DNA of 64,000 nucleotides from Teichococcus aestuarii (GCF_003116135.1 NZ_PDOA01000020.1:1-64000), one strand, 5' to 3'. Counted from the stretch's first letter, positions 35,534 through 44,484 are shown. A program made the numbers and translations. Notes: generated from the letters alone by a model not told the origin.

Positions 35534-36039
35534 CCCGACTTCCTCCGCAGTGGCGCCGCCCTGTTCTCGCTCAGCGCCTCCAGCATGGCAGCGCGGCCCC
35601 TGGCCAGCCGGCTCATGACCGTGCCCTTGGGCAATCCGAGCGTCGCCGCGACTTCCAGATAGGAGAAGCCCGCGAGATCCACCAGGGCTACCACCTCGCG
35701 TTGCGCTTCTGGCAACCGGGCCAGCATCTGGGCAACCGCAACTTGCGCGAAGGCAGCGTCACCGCCGGTCCAGCCCTGGCCAGCCAGCGCCTCTTCCTCC
35801 ACCCGGTGATCCTGTGCCACCCGGTTGCGCCGGACAACGTCCAGGAAGGCATTGCGCAGGATGCGGAACAGCCACACCCGCGCTTCCGCCTCCGTGCCGC
35901 GTGGTGGGCGGGCCGCGAGGGCGCGCGCCGCGGCCTCCTGCCACAGATCGCGGGCAAGGTCGGGGTCACCCGCCAGCGCCCGGGCGTAGCGGTGCAGCGC
36001 CGTGCCATGGCGTGCGAGCAGGTCGCGCTGCTTGGACAC
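35530..36039 (-). CDS. ECF RNA polymerase sigma factor
   Basis: 169 residues from GTG 36039; the open frame continues further but runs into an unrelated region. Region 2 is HGTALHRYARALAGDPDLARDLWQEAAARAL in pieces, with EARVWLFRILRNAFLDVVRR (recognition of -10). Region 4 is MLARLPEAQREVVALVDLAGFSYLEVAATLGLPKGTVMSRLARGRA (in pieces), the helix-turn-helix for -35. Encoded together with its anti-sigma (coupled TTGA overlap) and divergent from a sulfite dehydrogenase gene 101 bp away, which is a likely target. Confidence 0.88.
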   Translation of the reverse strand: MSKQRDLLARHGTALHRYARALAGDPDLARDLWQEAAARALAARPPRGTEAEARVWLFRILRNAFLDVVRRNRVAQDHRVEEEALAGQGWTGGDAAFAQVAVAQMLARLPEAQREVVALVDLAGFSYLEVAATLGLPKGTVMSRLARGRAAMLEALSENRAAPLRRKSG

Positions 36040-36140
36040 GGCCGCAGGGTATCTGCAGCAGGCAGGGATTAAAACACCCTCCTCGCGCGTCCCTCTCTCA
36101 AGAGGCCGCCGCTTCGCGGCCCGGGGGAGGACAAGCGACC

Positions 36141-37442
36141 ATGAAGACCGAGCGCAGCCTTGTGGAACTTTTTGCCAGCGATCCAGAACGTGCCGAGGCG
36201 CTGGCCTGGGGCCGGCGGGGCGCCCTGAAGGGCGTGTCCCTTGCCGCAGTGGGCATGGCCCTAGGCGCGGCAATGCCCTTCGGGACCCGGATGCCGGGCG
36301 GGCTGTTGCCCGCCGCCCTGGCACAGTCGGCCGGCGATACGCCGATCCTGCGGATGGACGGCAAGGTGGCGCTGATCCTGCTCGGCGAGCGGCCGCTGGT
36401 GGCCGAAACGCCCGAGATCATGCTCGACGACGATGTGACGCCGGCGGACAAGATGTTCATCCGCAACAACGGCCAGATTCCGGACCGCTTCGCCGCCGAC
36501 CCGAAGACGTGGCGCTTCAGGCTCGATGGCGAGGTGAACAACCCCCTCGACCTCAGCCTCGGCGACCTTGAGTCCCGCTTCGAGGCGGTGACGATGCGGC
36601 TGCAGATGGAATGCGGTGGCAATGGCCGCGCAGCCTTCGTGCCGGAGACCCGCGGCAACCAGTGGAACAACGGCGCCATCAGCAATTGCGAGTGGACCGG
36701 TGTGCGGCTGCGCGACGTGATCCGCGCCGCAGGCCCCAAGGAGAGCGCCCGCTTCACCGGCCACTTCGGCGCCGACCCGCACCTGTCCGGTGCCACCGAT
36801 CGTGCGGCCATCTCGCGCGGCATGCCGGTTGCCAAGGCGATGGAGGAGCACACGATCATCGCTACCCGCATGAACGGGCAGCCGATCCCGCAGATCCATG
36901 GCTATCCGCTGCGGCTGGTCGTGCCGGGCTGGCCGGGCTCTCTGTCCCAGAAGTGGCTGACACGGATTACCCTGCTGGCCGAGCCGCACCGGGGGCAGGG
37001 CATGGGCGGCACCTCCTACCGCCTGCCGGTGCGGCCGATCGTGCCGGGGTCGCAGAACGACGGCGCCACCTTCGCCGACATGACCTCGATGCCGGTACGC
37101 TCGGTGCTGACGAACCTGGCGCATGGAACGCGGCTTCCGGCCAACACCCGGCGTGTCGACCTGCGCGGCCATGCCTGGGCCGGCGATGACGAGGCGCGGG
37201 CGGTGCATGTGTCCGTCGATTTCGGCGCCACCTGGCACGAGATGGCGCTGTCGCCGCCGCCGAACCGCTACAGCTGGCAGCGCTGGGCCGGCGCGGTGGA
37301 GTTGCCCTCCGACGGCTATTTCGAGGTGTGGCACCGCGCCACGGATACCAAAGGCCGGATGCAGCCTCATGTGGCACCCAACTGGAACCCGCAGGGCTAC
37401 GGCGCCAATGCCATCGGCCGTGCCGCCATCCTGGTGGGCTGA
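36141..37442 (+). CDS. Molybdopterin-dependent sulfite dehydrogenase, SorA/SoxC type
   Basis: 433 residues from ATG 36141. Tat-like leader with RRGALKGVSLAAVGMAL; the exported protein would be periplasmic. The molybdenum domain carries the Mo-ligand Cys158 in LQMECGGNGR and matching neighbours such as NNGAISNCEWTGVRLRDVI and GYPLRLVVPGWPGSLSQKWL. The C-terminal Ig-like dimer domain has VHVSVDFGATWHEM. Such enzymes oxidise sulfite to sulfate and pass electrons to cytochrome c, encoded next. The broader family also contains SoxC and reductases, so sulfite is likely but not certain. Confidence 0.85.
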   Translation: MKTERSLVELFASDPERAEALAWGRRGALKGVSLAAVGMALGAAMPFGTRMPGGLLPAALAQSAGDTPILRMDGKVALILLGERPLVAETPEIMLDDDVTPADKMFIRNNGQIPDRFAADPKTWRFRLDGEVNNPLDLSLGDLESRFEAVTMRLQMECGGNGRAAFVPETRGNQWNNGAISNCEWTGVRLRDVIRAAGPKESARFTGHFGADPHLSGATDRAAISRGMPVAKAMEEHTIIATRMNGQPIPQIHGYPLRLVVPGWPGSLSQKWLTRITLLAEPHRGQGMGGTSYRLPVRPIVPGSQNDGATFADMTSMPVRSVLTNLAHGTRLPANTRRVDLRGHAWAGDDEARAVHVSVDFGATWHEMALSPPPNRYSWQRWAGAVELPSDGYFEVWHRATDTKGRMQPHVAPNWNPQGYGANAIGRAAILVG

Positions 37443-37451
37443 GACGCCGCC

Positions 37452-37928
37452 GTGACGATGAGCCGAATGGTTGCGGGCCTGCTGGTGCTGGTGGTGCTCG
37501 TCCTGGGCGGGCAGAAGGCCGGCTGGTGGGCCCAGCCCGAGACCCGTGCCCCCTATCCACCGACGCCGGCCGCCCTGGCCTTTGCCGAAATGCAGCGGGC
37601 AGAACAGGCGCGCGCGGCGGCGGCGGAGGCCGAGAACGCCCGTCTGGCGGCCGTGCAGACGCCCGCTGAAACCGAGGAGGTGCTGCCGGCCGGCCACGGC
37701 CGTGCCGAAACCTTCGCCAACTGCACCGCCTGCCATTCCACCGCGATCATCCGCCGCTCGGGGCTGACGCGGGAGCGGTGGGATGCGCTGATGGACTGGA
37801 TGGTGGAGAAACAGAACATGACCCCGCTGGAGCCGGACATGCGGGTGCTGATTGTGGACTACCTCGCCAGCGCCTTTCCGGCCCGGCAATCCAATCCCCG
37901 GGCACGCAATCCGTTTCTGAGCAACTGA
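37452..37928 (+). CDS. Monoheme c-type cytochrome
   Basis: 158 residues, GTG 37452 (ATG 37458 in the same frame is possible). A single N-terminal hydrophobic helix (about residues 6-20) acts as signal or anchor, an Ala/Glu-rich linker follows, then the heme site CTACH at residues 91-95 and a downstream Met (QNMTPLEP) as candidate sixth ligand. It follows the sulfite dehydrogenase by 9 bp, so it is the likely electron acceptor (SorB-like). Confidence 0.85.
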   Translation: MTMSRMVAGLLVLVVLVLGGQKAGWWAQPETRAPYPPTPAALAFAEMQRAEQARAAAAEAENARLAAVQTPAETEEVLPAGHGRAETFANCTACHSTAIIRRSGLTRERWDALMDWMVEKQNMTPLEPDMRVLIVDYLASAFPARQSNPRARNPFLSN

Positions 37929-38045
37929 CGACGCCTGGCTGTTCTGGCAGGCCGGATACCTTGCAAAGCCTCTTGCTGGCCTTGAACCGTGAGCCGGCTG
38001 ACGAAAAGGGTAGGGGCATAAGGAGATCGCCCGGCAGCGGTCTCC

Positions 38046-38927
38046 TCACGGTCCTTCATCAAAGGCAACGCTTCGGAACGTCTCCAGCAGGGAGCCCACT
38101 GCTGGCAGTTCGACGTACTCGCGGCGGGCGACGAGCACGAGGTTCCGCCGGACCGGCGGATCGAGCGACAGCTCGTTGAGGCGATGATCTCGCCAACGTG
38201 CCATGGAGTGCTCGGGCAGGATCGCGATGCCGAGCCCGAGGTTGACCATGCCGAGGATGGCCTCGATGGAATCCAGCTCGAGGATGGCGTTTACCTTAAC
38301 GTTTCTGGAATGGAGCGCCTCGTTCACGATCCGTCCTACGCCCATTGCCCCGCTGAACCGGATGAAGGGACGCTTCGCCAGCATGTCATCGACATCCGGC
38401 AGGACCAAATCGTCATGCGCGAAGAGCTTCAGCTCCTCCTGCCGGATCAGCTCGGTGGCCAAGCCGATATCCAGGCGATCCGGGGCGGTCACGACGGCGG
38501 CGTCGAGGCGTCCCTGGCCGACCTTGAACATGAGCTCAGCTGAAAGGCCGCTCTCCGCATGAATTGTCAGCCCCGGATGAACGTCCCGCAGCCGGAGCAG
38601 AACCCGGGGGAGGAGGTTCGCCGCGGCCGAGGGAACGACGCCGATGCGCAATGATCCGATTAGCTCTGAGGGTGCCGCGTGAACGGACGCCCTGAGCGCG
38701 TCGTACTGGTCGATCAGTGCCCTCGCGCGGTGGACCAGTGTCCAGCCGTGCCGGTTCAGCACCGGCGGTCGGGTGGTCCGGTCAAAGAGCGTGATCCGCC
38801 ACTCCTCCTCCAAAGCCTTCATCTGCAGGCTCACTGCCGATTGCGTGATGAAGAGCCGCTCGGCCGCCGCGCTGAAGCCCCCGCTGTCGGCGATCATGGC
38901 AAGGGTTCTCAGATGCCGGATTCCCAT
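38046..38927 (-). CDS. LysR-family transcriptional regulator
   Basis: 293 residues. N-terminal HTH: IRHLRTLAMIADSGGFSAAAERLFITQSAVSLQMKALEE in pieces, then FDRTTRPPVLNRHG; C-terminal periplasmic-binding-like effector domain (LRIGVVPSAAANLLPRVLLRLRDVHPGLTIHAESG in pieces). LysR proteins usually activate a divergent gene in response to a small ligand. Here the divergent gene is an acyl-CoA dehydrogenase 106 bp away, and the AT-rich gap (with TTATCTTAAG and CTTATCGCTT) is likely to hold its binding sites. Confidence 0.9.
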   Translation of the reverse strand: MGIRHLRTLAMIADSGGFSAAAERLFITQSAVSLQMKALEEEWRITLFDRTTRPPVLNRHGWTLVHRARALIDQYDALRASVHAAPSELIGSLRIGVVPSAAANLLPRVLLRLRDVHPGLTIHAESGLSAELMFKVGQGRLDAAVVTAPDRLDIGLATELIRQEELKLFAHDDLVLPDVDDMLAKRPFIRFSGAMGVGRIVNEALHSRNVKVNAILELDSIEAILGMVNLGLGIAILPEHSMARWRDHRLNELSLDPPVRRNLVLVARREYVELPAVGSLLETFRSVAFDEGP

Positions 38928-39033
38928 AGCCTATCATGAGTTTAATTTATCTTAAGTGCAAAACCTTATCGCTTTACCTTGTGGTCGTGTGTGCCAATCT
39001 GGCCGAAATCCGCGATAACAAGGAAACGCTCCG

Positions 39034-40257
39034 ATGCTGCTCAACCTGACGCCTGAGCAGGCACGCCTTCAGGGATTGGCCAGGGAAATTGCCGAGACCG
39101 TCGTGCGTGGCCGCGCTGCTGAGACCGATCGCGCCGAAGCTTATCCCTGGGACAATGTCCGGGCTCTCAACGAGGCCGGGCTGATCGGCTACACCATCCC
39201 CAAGGAATATGGCGGAGCAGGAGGCAGCTTCCTGGACGCCGTCCTCATCGTCGAGGAAATGGCGCGGGTCTGCGGCGTCACGGGCCGTATCGCCGTCGAG
39301 GCCAACATGGGCGCCATCTCCGCCGTGATGCGCTATGGCACGGAGGAGCAGAAGAGGCTGGCCGCCCGGATCGTGCTGGCCGGGGACAAGCCCGCGATCT
39401 GCATCACCGAGCCGGATGCCGGCTCCGCCGCGACGGAGATGACGACCTCCGCTGTTCAGCGTGGCAATGTCTACGTGCTGAACGGCAAGAAGCACTGGAT
39501 CACCGGTGCGGGCGTCTCGAAGCTGCACCTCGTTTTCGCGCGCGTCTTCGACGAGGCCGGCCAGGAACAGGGTATCGGCGGCTTCCTGATCGTCCACGGC
39601 GACCCTGAGGTGCCGGACACCAGAGGCTTTCGGATCGGCAGGCGGGAGCCCACCATGGGCTTGCGCGGTATTCCCGAGAGCGAGGTGATCATGGAGGACG
39701 CCGAGGTCCCCGTGAGCATGGCATTGCAGCCACCCGGGGGCTGGCGCCGAGGCTTCGCCGAACTGATGAACGCCTATAACAGCCAGCGCGTCGGCGCCGG
39801 GACCGTGGCGCTCGGCCTCGCGCAAGGGGCCTTCGAACACGCCCTGGACTACGCCAAGTCGCGCCAGCAGTTCGGCCGCCCGATCGCCGAGTTCCAGGGC
39901 CTGCAATGGATGCTGGCGGACATGTCGGTGCAGCTCAATGCCGCCCGCCTGTCGCTCTACAACGCGGCCAACAGCGCCAACCCCTTTCCTGACCCCCTGC
40001 TGGCCGCGCAGGCCAAGGTGCTGGCCTCCGAGATGGCCATCAAGGTCACGAACGACGCGCTGCAGATCTTCGGCGCCCGGGGCTACTCGCGCAACCTGCC
40101 GCTGGAGCGCATGGTGCGGGACGCGCGTATGTTCACGATCGGCGGCGGCACGGCGCAGGTTCTGCGGACGCAGATCGCCGCCCGGCTCCTGGACCGCAAG
40201 CTGCCGCAGACACGGGATGGCTACCGGCGCGAAGCCCTGAAGGCTGCGGCCGAGTAG
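39034..40257 (+). CDS. Acyl-CoA dehydrogenase
   Basis: 407 residues from ATG 39034 after AAGGAAA. ACAD domains: IGYTIPKEYGGAGGSFLDAVL, AICITEPDAGSAATEMTTSA, NGKKHWITGAGVSKLHLVFA, AYNSQRVGAGTVALGLAQGAFEHALDYA (in pieces), QFGRPIAEFQG, and FTIGGGTAQVLRTQIAARLL. In the last segment the usual YEGTSEI is IGGGTAQV, as in a subgroup acting on branched or aromatic acyl-CoAs. Controlled presumably by the divergent LysR. The downstream TPR and CoA-transferase fragments may once have been in the same operon. Confidence 0.88.
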   Translation: MLLNLTPEQARLQGLAREIAETVVRGRAAETDRAEAYPWDNVRALNEAGLIGYTIPKEYGGAGGSFLDAVLIVEEMARVCGVTGRIAVEANMGAISAVMRYGTEEQKRLAARIVLAGDKPAICITEPDAGSAATEMTTSAVQRGNVYVLNGKKHWITGAGVSKLHLVFARVFDEAGQEQGIGGFLIVHGDPEVPDTRGFRIGRREPTMGLRGIPESEVIMEDAEVPVSMALQPPGGWRRGFAELMNAYNSQRVGAGTVALGLAQGAFEHALDYAKSRQQFGRPIAEFQGLQWMLADMSVQLNAARLSLYNAANSANPFPDPLLAAQAKVLASEMAIKVTNDALQIFGARGYSRNLPLERMVRDARMFTIGGGTAQVLRTQIAARLLDRKLPQTRDGYRREALKAAAE

Positions 40258-40373
40258 AGATCTACAACCTGGCCTTGGTTGAGGTTCAGGGTCTATCCGC
40301 AAGGCCCGGGTTTTGGTCTTGGCTCAGAGAATGAAGACGCCGCCGCGGCGTGATGAAAGGCAGGAGGGGCGAC

Positions 40374-41708
40374 GTGAAGGACGCTCAGGGTTACCCGCTC
40401 ACGACATCCAGCCAGGATGCTGCGCTACTCTACGGCGTTGCCCAGCAGAACCTGCTCGAGTATCGCCTGGCCACGATGCAGTCCATCAAGGACACGATCC
40501 AGGCGGACCCCCACTTCGCGATGGCTCACTGCCTGCGCGGCTACCAGTTCATGATGTACGGGTCCTTCTCCGTCCTGAACAACGCGAAGTCGGCGCTGCG
40601 TGCGGCGGCTGCCGAAGCGGCCGGAGCGACAGAGCGTGAGCGGATGCACATCGAGGCGTTGCGCGCCTGGACGGAGGGCCGGACCGGCAAGGCCATCACG
40701 GTCTGGGAACAGCTCCTCAGCGCCTATCCGCTCGACATCGTCGCGCTGCGGATGCACCACTTCAACTGCTTCTGGACGGGACGCCAGCACTCGCTCCGTG
40801 GTGGTGCGGCCTCCGTGCTTGACCGCTGGCCGCAGGAGATGCCCGGCTACGGCAATGTGCTGGGAATGCTGGCCTTCGGCTATGAGGAGTGCGGCCAGTA
40901 CCGCGAGGCCGAGAGGTTCGGCCGGCTGGCCGTGCAGCACAACCCGAACGACCTATGGGCCCTGCACGCCGTCGCGCATGTGCTGGAGATGGAGGACCGG
41001 CAGCAGGAAGGCATCGACTGGCTGACGCGGCCGGAGAACCACTGGTCCGACCGCAACCCCTTCAAGGGCCATCTCTGGTGGCACCTCGCCCTGTTCCACC
41101 TGGAGAGCGGGCATTATGAGCAGGTGCTCGATCTCTATGACCGTTCCGTGCGGAACGACGGCTCGACCTTCTACCTCGACATCCAGAACGCTGCCTCGCT
41201 GCTGGCACGGCTGGAACTGCTCGGGATCGATGTTGGGAGCCGATGGGCGCAGCTGGCAGATTTCGCCGAGCAGAGCATCGGTGACCATGGTCTGATCTTT
41301 ACCGATCTGCATTACATGATGGCCCTCGCGAAGGAGCACCGCTTCGAGGCGGCCGAACGTCTCCTTGCCTCGATGGAAGACTTCGCCGCACAGGACTCGG
41401 GCGACAGCGCCGCAGTGGTGCGGGCGATCGGCCTGCCACTCTGCCGTGGTATCCTCCGCTTCGAGCAGGGCGACTACCCCGGTGCCGTCGACGAGTTCGC
41501 GCCCTTGCACAACAATGACGCGCCGATCGGCGCCAGCCATGCTCAGCGCGACATCATTGACCAGTACCTCATCGAGGCAACCCGGCGCGCGAGCAATCTG
41601 CCACGGACACGGATGCTGCTGGCGGAGCGGGTCGCGCTGCGGCCGCGGAATAAAGCGGCCGTTGAGCGGCACATGGATGTCACGCGTCAGATCTATAGGA
41701 CGGCCTGA
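40374..41708 (+). CDS. TTC38-like tetratricopeptide repeat protein
   Basis: 444 residues from GTG 40374, chosen because AGGAGG lies six bases upstream; ATG 40350 in the same frame has no such site. Tandem helical pairs (AFGYEECGQYREAERFGRLAVQHNPNDLWALHAVAHVLEM in pieces; LWWHLALFHLESGHYEQVLDLYDRSV in pieces) match the TTC38 family, whose bacterial members lie near acyl-CoA metabolism and amidohydrolase genes. Function unknown; likely a protein-interaction scaffold. It lies about 115 bp after the acyl-CoA dehydrogenase and before a broken CoA-transferase. Confidence 0.8.
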   Translation: MKDAQGYPLTTSSQDAALLYGVAQQNLLEYRLATMQSIKDTIQADPHFAMAHCLRGYQFMMYGSFSVLNNAKSALRAAAAEAAGATERERMHIEALRAWTEGRTGKAITVWEQLLSAYPLDIVALRMHHFNCFWTGRQHSLRGGAASVLDRWPQEMPGYGNVLGMLAFGYEECGQYREAERFGRLAVQHNPNDLWALHAVAHVLEMEDRQQEGIDWLTRPENHWSDRNPFKGHLWWHLALFHLESGHYEQVLDLYDRSVRNDGSTFYLDIQNAASLLARLELLGIDVGSRWAQLADFAEQSIGDHGLIFTDLHYMMALAKEHRFEAAERLLASMEDFAAQDSGDSAAVVRAIGLPLCRGILRFEQGDYPGAVDEFAPLHNNDAPIGASHAQRDIIDQYLIEATRRASNLPRTRMLLAERVALRPRNKAAVERHMDVTRQIYRTA

Positions 41709-41774
41709 CATGCGGGAGGCGCGAGGCAGGGCCCATGTCTTGGCCGGCTCAGACAAGCGGGAGGAGATCGCCCT

Positions 41775-42150
41775 GTGATCGAACTTGACGCCATGGCCGC
41801 GAGTGTACCGGACGGTGCGCTGATCGCGATGCCGCCGGACAACTCCTTGCCCTCCGTCGCACTGGCCAAGGCACTGGTCCGACGCGGCGCGCGCGGGCTG
41901 CGCTGCTTGGCGTGCCGGTTTCTGGCTTCGCGACCGACCTGCTTATCGGCGCGGGATGTGTAACGGAGGTGGAGACCAGCGCGGTATCACTCGGTGAGGC
42001 CGGCCTTGCGCCGCGCTTCACAGCGGCACTGAAGGCCGGCACCATCACCGTCCGGGACGCAACCTGCCCAGCGATCCACACCATGCTGCAGGCCTCCGGG
42101 AAGGGTGTACCCTTCATGCCCCTGCGTGGGGTGATCGGCGGCGATATCCT
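41775..42150 (+). pseudogene. CoA-transferase alpha subunit fragment, frameshifted
   Basis: GTG 41775 follows a GGAGGAG site. The first part, VPDGALIAMPPDNSLPSVALAKALVRRGARGLR, shifts frame near 41900, after which [39 protein letters not shown] (in pieces) and [34 protein letters not shown] follow the alpha subunit of a family I CoA-transferase. The gene breaks off at GGDIL, where the reading frame continues into a GroEL-like sequence. About half of the subunit is present. It lies downstream of the acyl-CoA dehydrogenase and TPR genes, so the intact gene was probably in that operon. Confidence 0.8.
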
Positions 42151-42483
42151 CGAACGGGCCTGCGAGGGCGACGAGCGGACTGGCGTGCAGATCCTGAGGC
42201 GCGCGCTGGAAGCACCGGCCCGGCAGATCGCCAAGAACTCGGCCGCGGATGGCGGCGTGGTGGTGGCGCGCATGCGGGCGGGCGAGGGGGCATCGGCTTC
42301 GACGCCGCGAGGAACGCGTATGCCGACTTGGTCGCCGCCGGCATCCTCGGCCCGACCAAGGTTGTGCGCGTGGCCCTGGAGAATGCCGTCTCCGTGGCCG
42401 GCCTGCTGCTGCTGACCGAGGCTACCATGACCGAGCTTCCGGAGAAGAAGCCCGCCGCCGAGGACGCCGCCCTGGCGCTGTGA
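42151..42483 (+). pseudogene. GroEL C-terminal fragment fused to the CoA-transferase remnant
   Basis: Directly after the CoA-transferase part the frame reads [34 protein letters not shown] and, after a one-base shift at a G-run near 42285, [39 protein letters not shown] and [12 protein letters not shown], ending in TGA 42481-42483. This is the last ~110 residues of a chaperonin (apical-to-equatorial return). The Glu/Lys-rich tail instead of the usual GGM repeats resembles a divergent GroEL paralogue. The full gene is not in the window. Confidence 0.8.
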
Positions 42484-42525
42484 GGACAAGGCCGGGCGAC
42501 GATGCCGCCCGGCCCCGCAGTGGCC

Positions 42526-43230
42526 TCAGATCTGGGGATACAGCGAGTAGTCGTGCAGGGGGCTGATCTCCATCCTGTCCTCGACCCCCCGCACGCCTTC
42601 GACGCGCTCGGCGGCGACGCAGATTGCCCGCCGCGCCGCCTCCGACCGGCAATATCCCTCCAGGCGGACGATGCCGTTCTCGACGATCACGCTGGTCAGA
42701 TGCTCGGTGGCCCAGCTGTGACGACGCATCTCCTCCACCACCGCCTGCTGGATGCGCTGGTCAGGCCCGGCGGTGCCGACCCGGTCGCCCTCCGCGATGA
42801 TCACGCGCAGCAGGTCCGCCCGGGACACGACCCCGACAAGGCGGCCGTCCCGCAGCACCGCGACCCGACGCACGTTCCGCTTCTGGATCACTTCCACGGC
42901 TTCGCCGACGGCGGCGTTCTCGTCCACCGCGGCGACATCGGGCGACATGATGTCCCGGACATGCCGGCCATGTGTCCTGACGTACTGCGTGGCAGCGCGG
43001 TCGCGGTTGATCATCTGCCGGGCCAGCCAGCCGAGCCCCGCCTCCTCGCCCGCCGGCGCCAGGCGGCGGATCAGGTCGCCCTCGCTCACGACGCCGATGG
43101 GCGTCCCGGAGCCATCCACCACGAAGGCCGCGGAGATGTGGCGTTGCGCCAGCAGCTGCGCAACGGCTTCGATGGCCATGTCGGGCGGCACGACCACAGG
43201 GTCGCGGGTCATGATCGATTGCACTTGCAT
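42526..43230 (-). CDS. CBS-pair protein with C-terminal BON domain
   Basis: 234 residues from ATG 43230; AAGGAGG is seven bases upstream. Two CBS modules: VQSIMTRDPVVVPPDMAIEA to VVSEGDLIRR, and DIMSPDVAAVDENAAVGEAV to VVSRADLLRV. The last ~70 residues are a BON (OsmY-like) domain: QQAVVEEMRRHSWATEHLTSV, IVRLEGYCRSEAARR. CBS pairs bind adenine nucleotides and BON domains bind lipid or protein surfaces; the role is likely stress or energy sensing. Divergent from the phoU gene across a gap containing a FixK-like half-box. Confidence 0.87.
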   Translation of the reverse strand: MQVQSIMTRDPVVVPPDMAIEAVAQLLAQRHISAAFVVDGSGTPIGVVSEGDLIRRLAPAGEEAGLGWLARQMINRDRAATQYVRTHGRHVRDIMSPDVAAVDENAAVGEAVEVIQKRNVRRVAVLRDGRLVGVVSRADLLRVIIAEGDRVGTAGPDQRIQQAVVEEMRRHSWATEHLTSVIVENGIVRLEGYCRSEAARRAICVAAERVEGVRGVEDRMEISPLHDYSLYPQI

Positions 43231-43297
43231 GAGACAGCCTCCTTCTCCTGCACGGTTTCCTCGGTGCAGCAGTATCAGGCCCGTGCTCCGGGGGACC

Positions 43298-43311
43298 TTG
43301 ATCTGGAGCAG
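43298..43311. promoter_or_regulatory. FixK/Fnr-like box, imperfect
   Basis: TTGATCTGGAGCAG has an exact left half-site (TTGAT) and a poor right half. It lies between the divergent CBS-BON and phoU genes, 68 and 119 bp from their starts. Confidence 0.4.
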
Positions 43312-43429
43312 CTTCCGCGGGCCTTCGGTCGCGCCGGCCGGCTGATGTCCGTCAGGGCAGGGGCCGTGCCTCCGGTGCCAGTCTTCCACACCGGCAGCGC
43401 ATCCCGGCAGGGTCAGGTGGAGCGAGGTC

Positions 43430-44116
43430 ATGCAGGGTCATTATATGGAAAGGGGCCAGGGACGCCTCGCCCAGGATCTCCAGCAGCTCCGGCTGATGAT
43501 CGAGGAGATGGGAAGCCGGGCGATCCGCCAGGTCAGCGATGCGAGCACCGCCCTTCTGCAGCATGACAACGGCCTCGCCGAGGAGGTGCTCCGGCGTGAC
43601 GTGCAGCTCGACGCCCTGGAGCGCGACGTGGATGCCGCATGCATCCGCCTGCTGGCGCTGCAGCAGCCTCTCGCCGCGGATCTCCGCCTCATCGTCGCGG
43701 TCCTCAAGACGAGCCATGATCTCGAGCGGATCGGCGACTATGCGGCGAACATCGCAAAGCGCAGCCGGGCCCTGCGCCGGATACCCGATTGGCTGCACCG
43801 GGCGACGCTGGGCGAGATGGCCTGGCTGCTGCAGCGGAACATCAAGGAGGCTGTCCGCTCCCTGGTCGAAGCCGACGCAGCGGGAGCCTGGGCGGTGTGC
43901 CAGTCCGATGACGATGTGGACGCGCTCTACGACCTGGCCTCCCAGGCCGTTCTCGAGCAGATGTCGGCGGGGCGGTGCGAGCCCGACACCGGCACGCACC
44001 TGATGTATGTCATCAAGGGCCTCGAGCGCATCGGCGATCATGCCGTGAACGTTGCCGAGATGGCCTACTATGCCGTTCGCGGCGCCAGCGCTCCGGTGCA
44101 GCGTCCCAGGAGGTGA
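43430..44116 (+). CDS. phoU: PhoU-domain protein
   Basis: 228 residues from ATG 43430. Two PhoU helical bundles: QLRLMIEEMGSRAIRQVSDA with RRDVQLDALERDVDAACIRLL, and the second with DDDVDALYDLASQAVLEQMS, LMYVIKGLERIGDHAVNVAE (the E-DHA metal-binding signature in ERIGDHAVN). PhoU normally restrains PstSCAB and PhoR, but no pst or pho genes are near; here it stands in an oxygen-limitation gene cluster, as in other alphaproteobacterial hypoxia regulons, and may help with phosphate or persister physiology. Confidence 0.85.
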   Translation: MQGHYMERGQGRLAQDLQQLRLMIEEMGSRAIRQVSDASTALLQHDNGLAEEVLRRDVQLDALERDVDAACIRLLALQQPLAADLRLIVAVLKTSHDLERIGDYAANIAKRSRALRRIPDWLHRATLGEMAWLLQRNIKEAVRSLVEADAAGAWAVCQSDDDVDALYDLASQAVLEQMSAGRCEPDTGTHLMYVIKGLERIGDHAVNVAEMAYYAVRGASAPVQRPRR

Positions 44117-44484
44117 GGTCCGGCGCCGGTGGCAGGGCCGCCGGTGCGCATGGCGCGGGCGAGTTCCGCGCGCAGGACCTCATGCAGCACCCCGCCGGCC
44201 GGCCCGCATGCGGCGAGCTCCCGGATGCCGGCGGCATCGCCCCCGACAGGCCGGTGGACTCCGCCAGGCAGGCCGCCATCAGGTGCGGCACCGGGACGTT
44301 GCTGCACAGCCCTGCGGGCTTGGCCGCGGCGGCAGCCGCGGTTGCCGGGTGGAGCGCCGCGCATTGCGCGCAATGCTCGTCAGCCTGACGCAGATCATCG
44401 CTCCGGAGCACGGAGACTGTAACCAGGGGCCGTGGCGGGCAGCGAGATTTGCTGCCGCTGCCATGGGACACAGGAGGAATCATC
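44117..44484. other. Gene-free stretch with FixK box upstream of hsp20
   Basis: About 370 bp. A minus-strand frame with several Cys pairs is open here (about 44110-44410) but overlaps phoU antisense and has no clear start, so it is not called. A FixK-like box is at 44385-44398 and the hsp20 ribosome site AGGAGGA at 44472-44478. Confidence 0.4.
44385..44398 (+). promoter_or_regulatory. FixK/Fnr-like box upstream of hsp20
   Basis: CTGACGCAGATCAT is CTGAC-N4-ATCAT, the reverse of ATGAT-N4-GTCAG. It ends 86 bp before the hsp20 start. Confidence 0.65.

Noticed and set aside
44110-44410. A minus-strand Cys-rich frame (HCAQCAALH, GLCSNVPVPH) next to the hsp20 FixK box
   Set aside because: No clear start or ribosome site, and it runs antisense into phoU. 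It could be a real small gene, but the evidence was insufficient.
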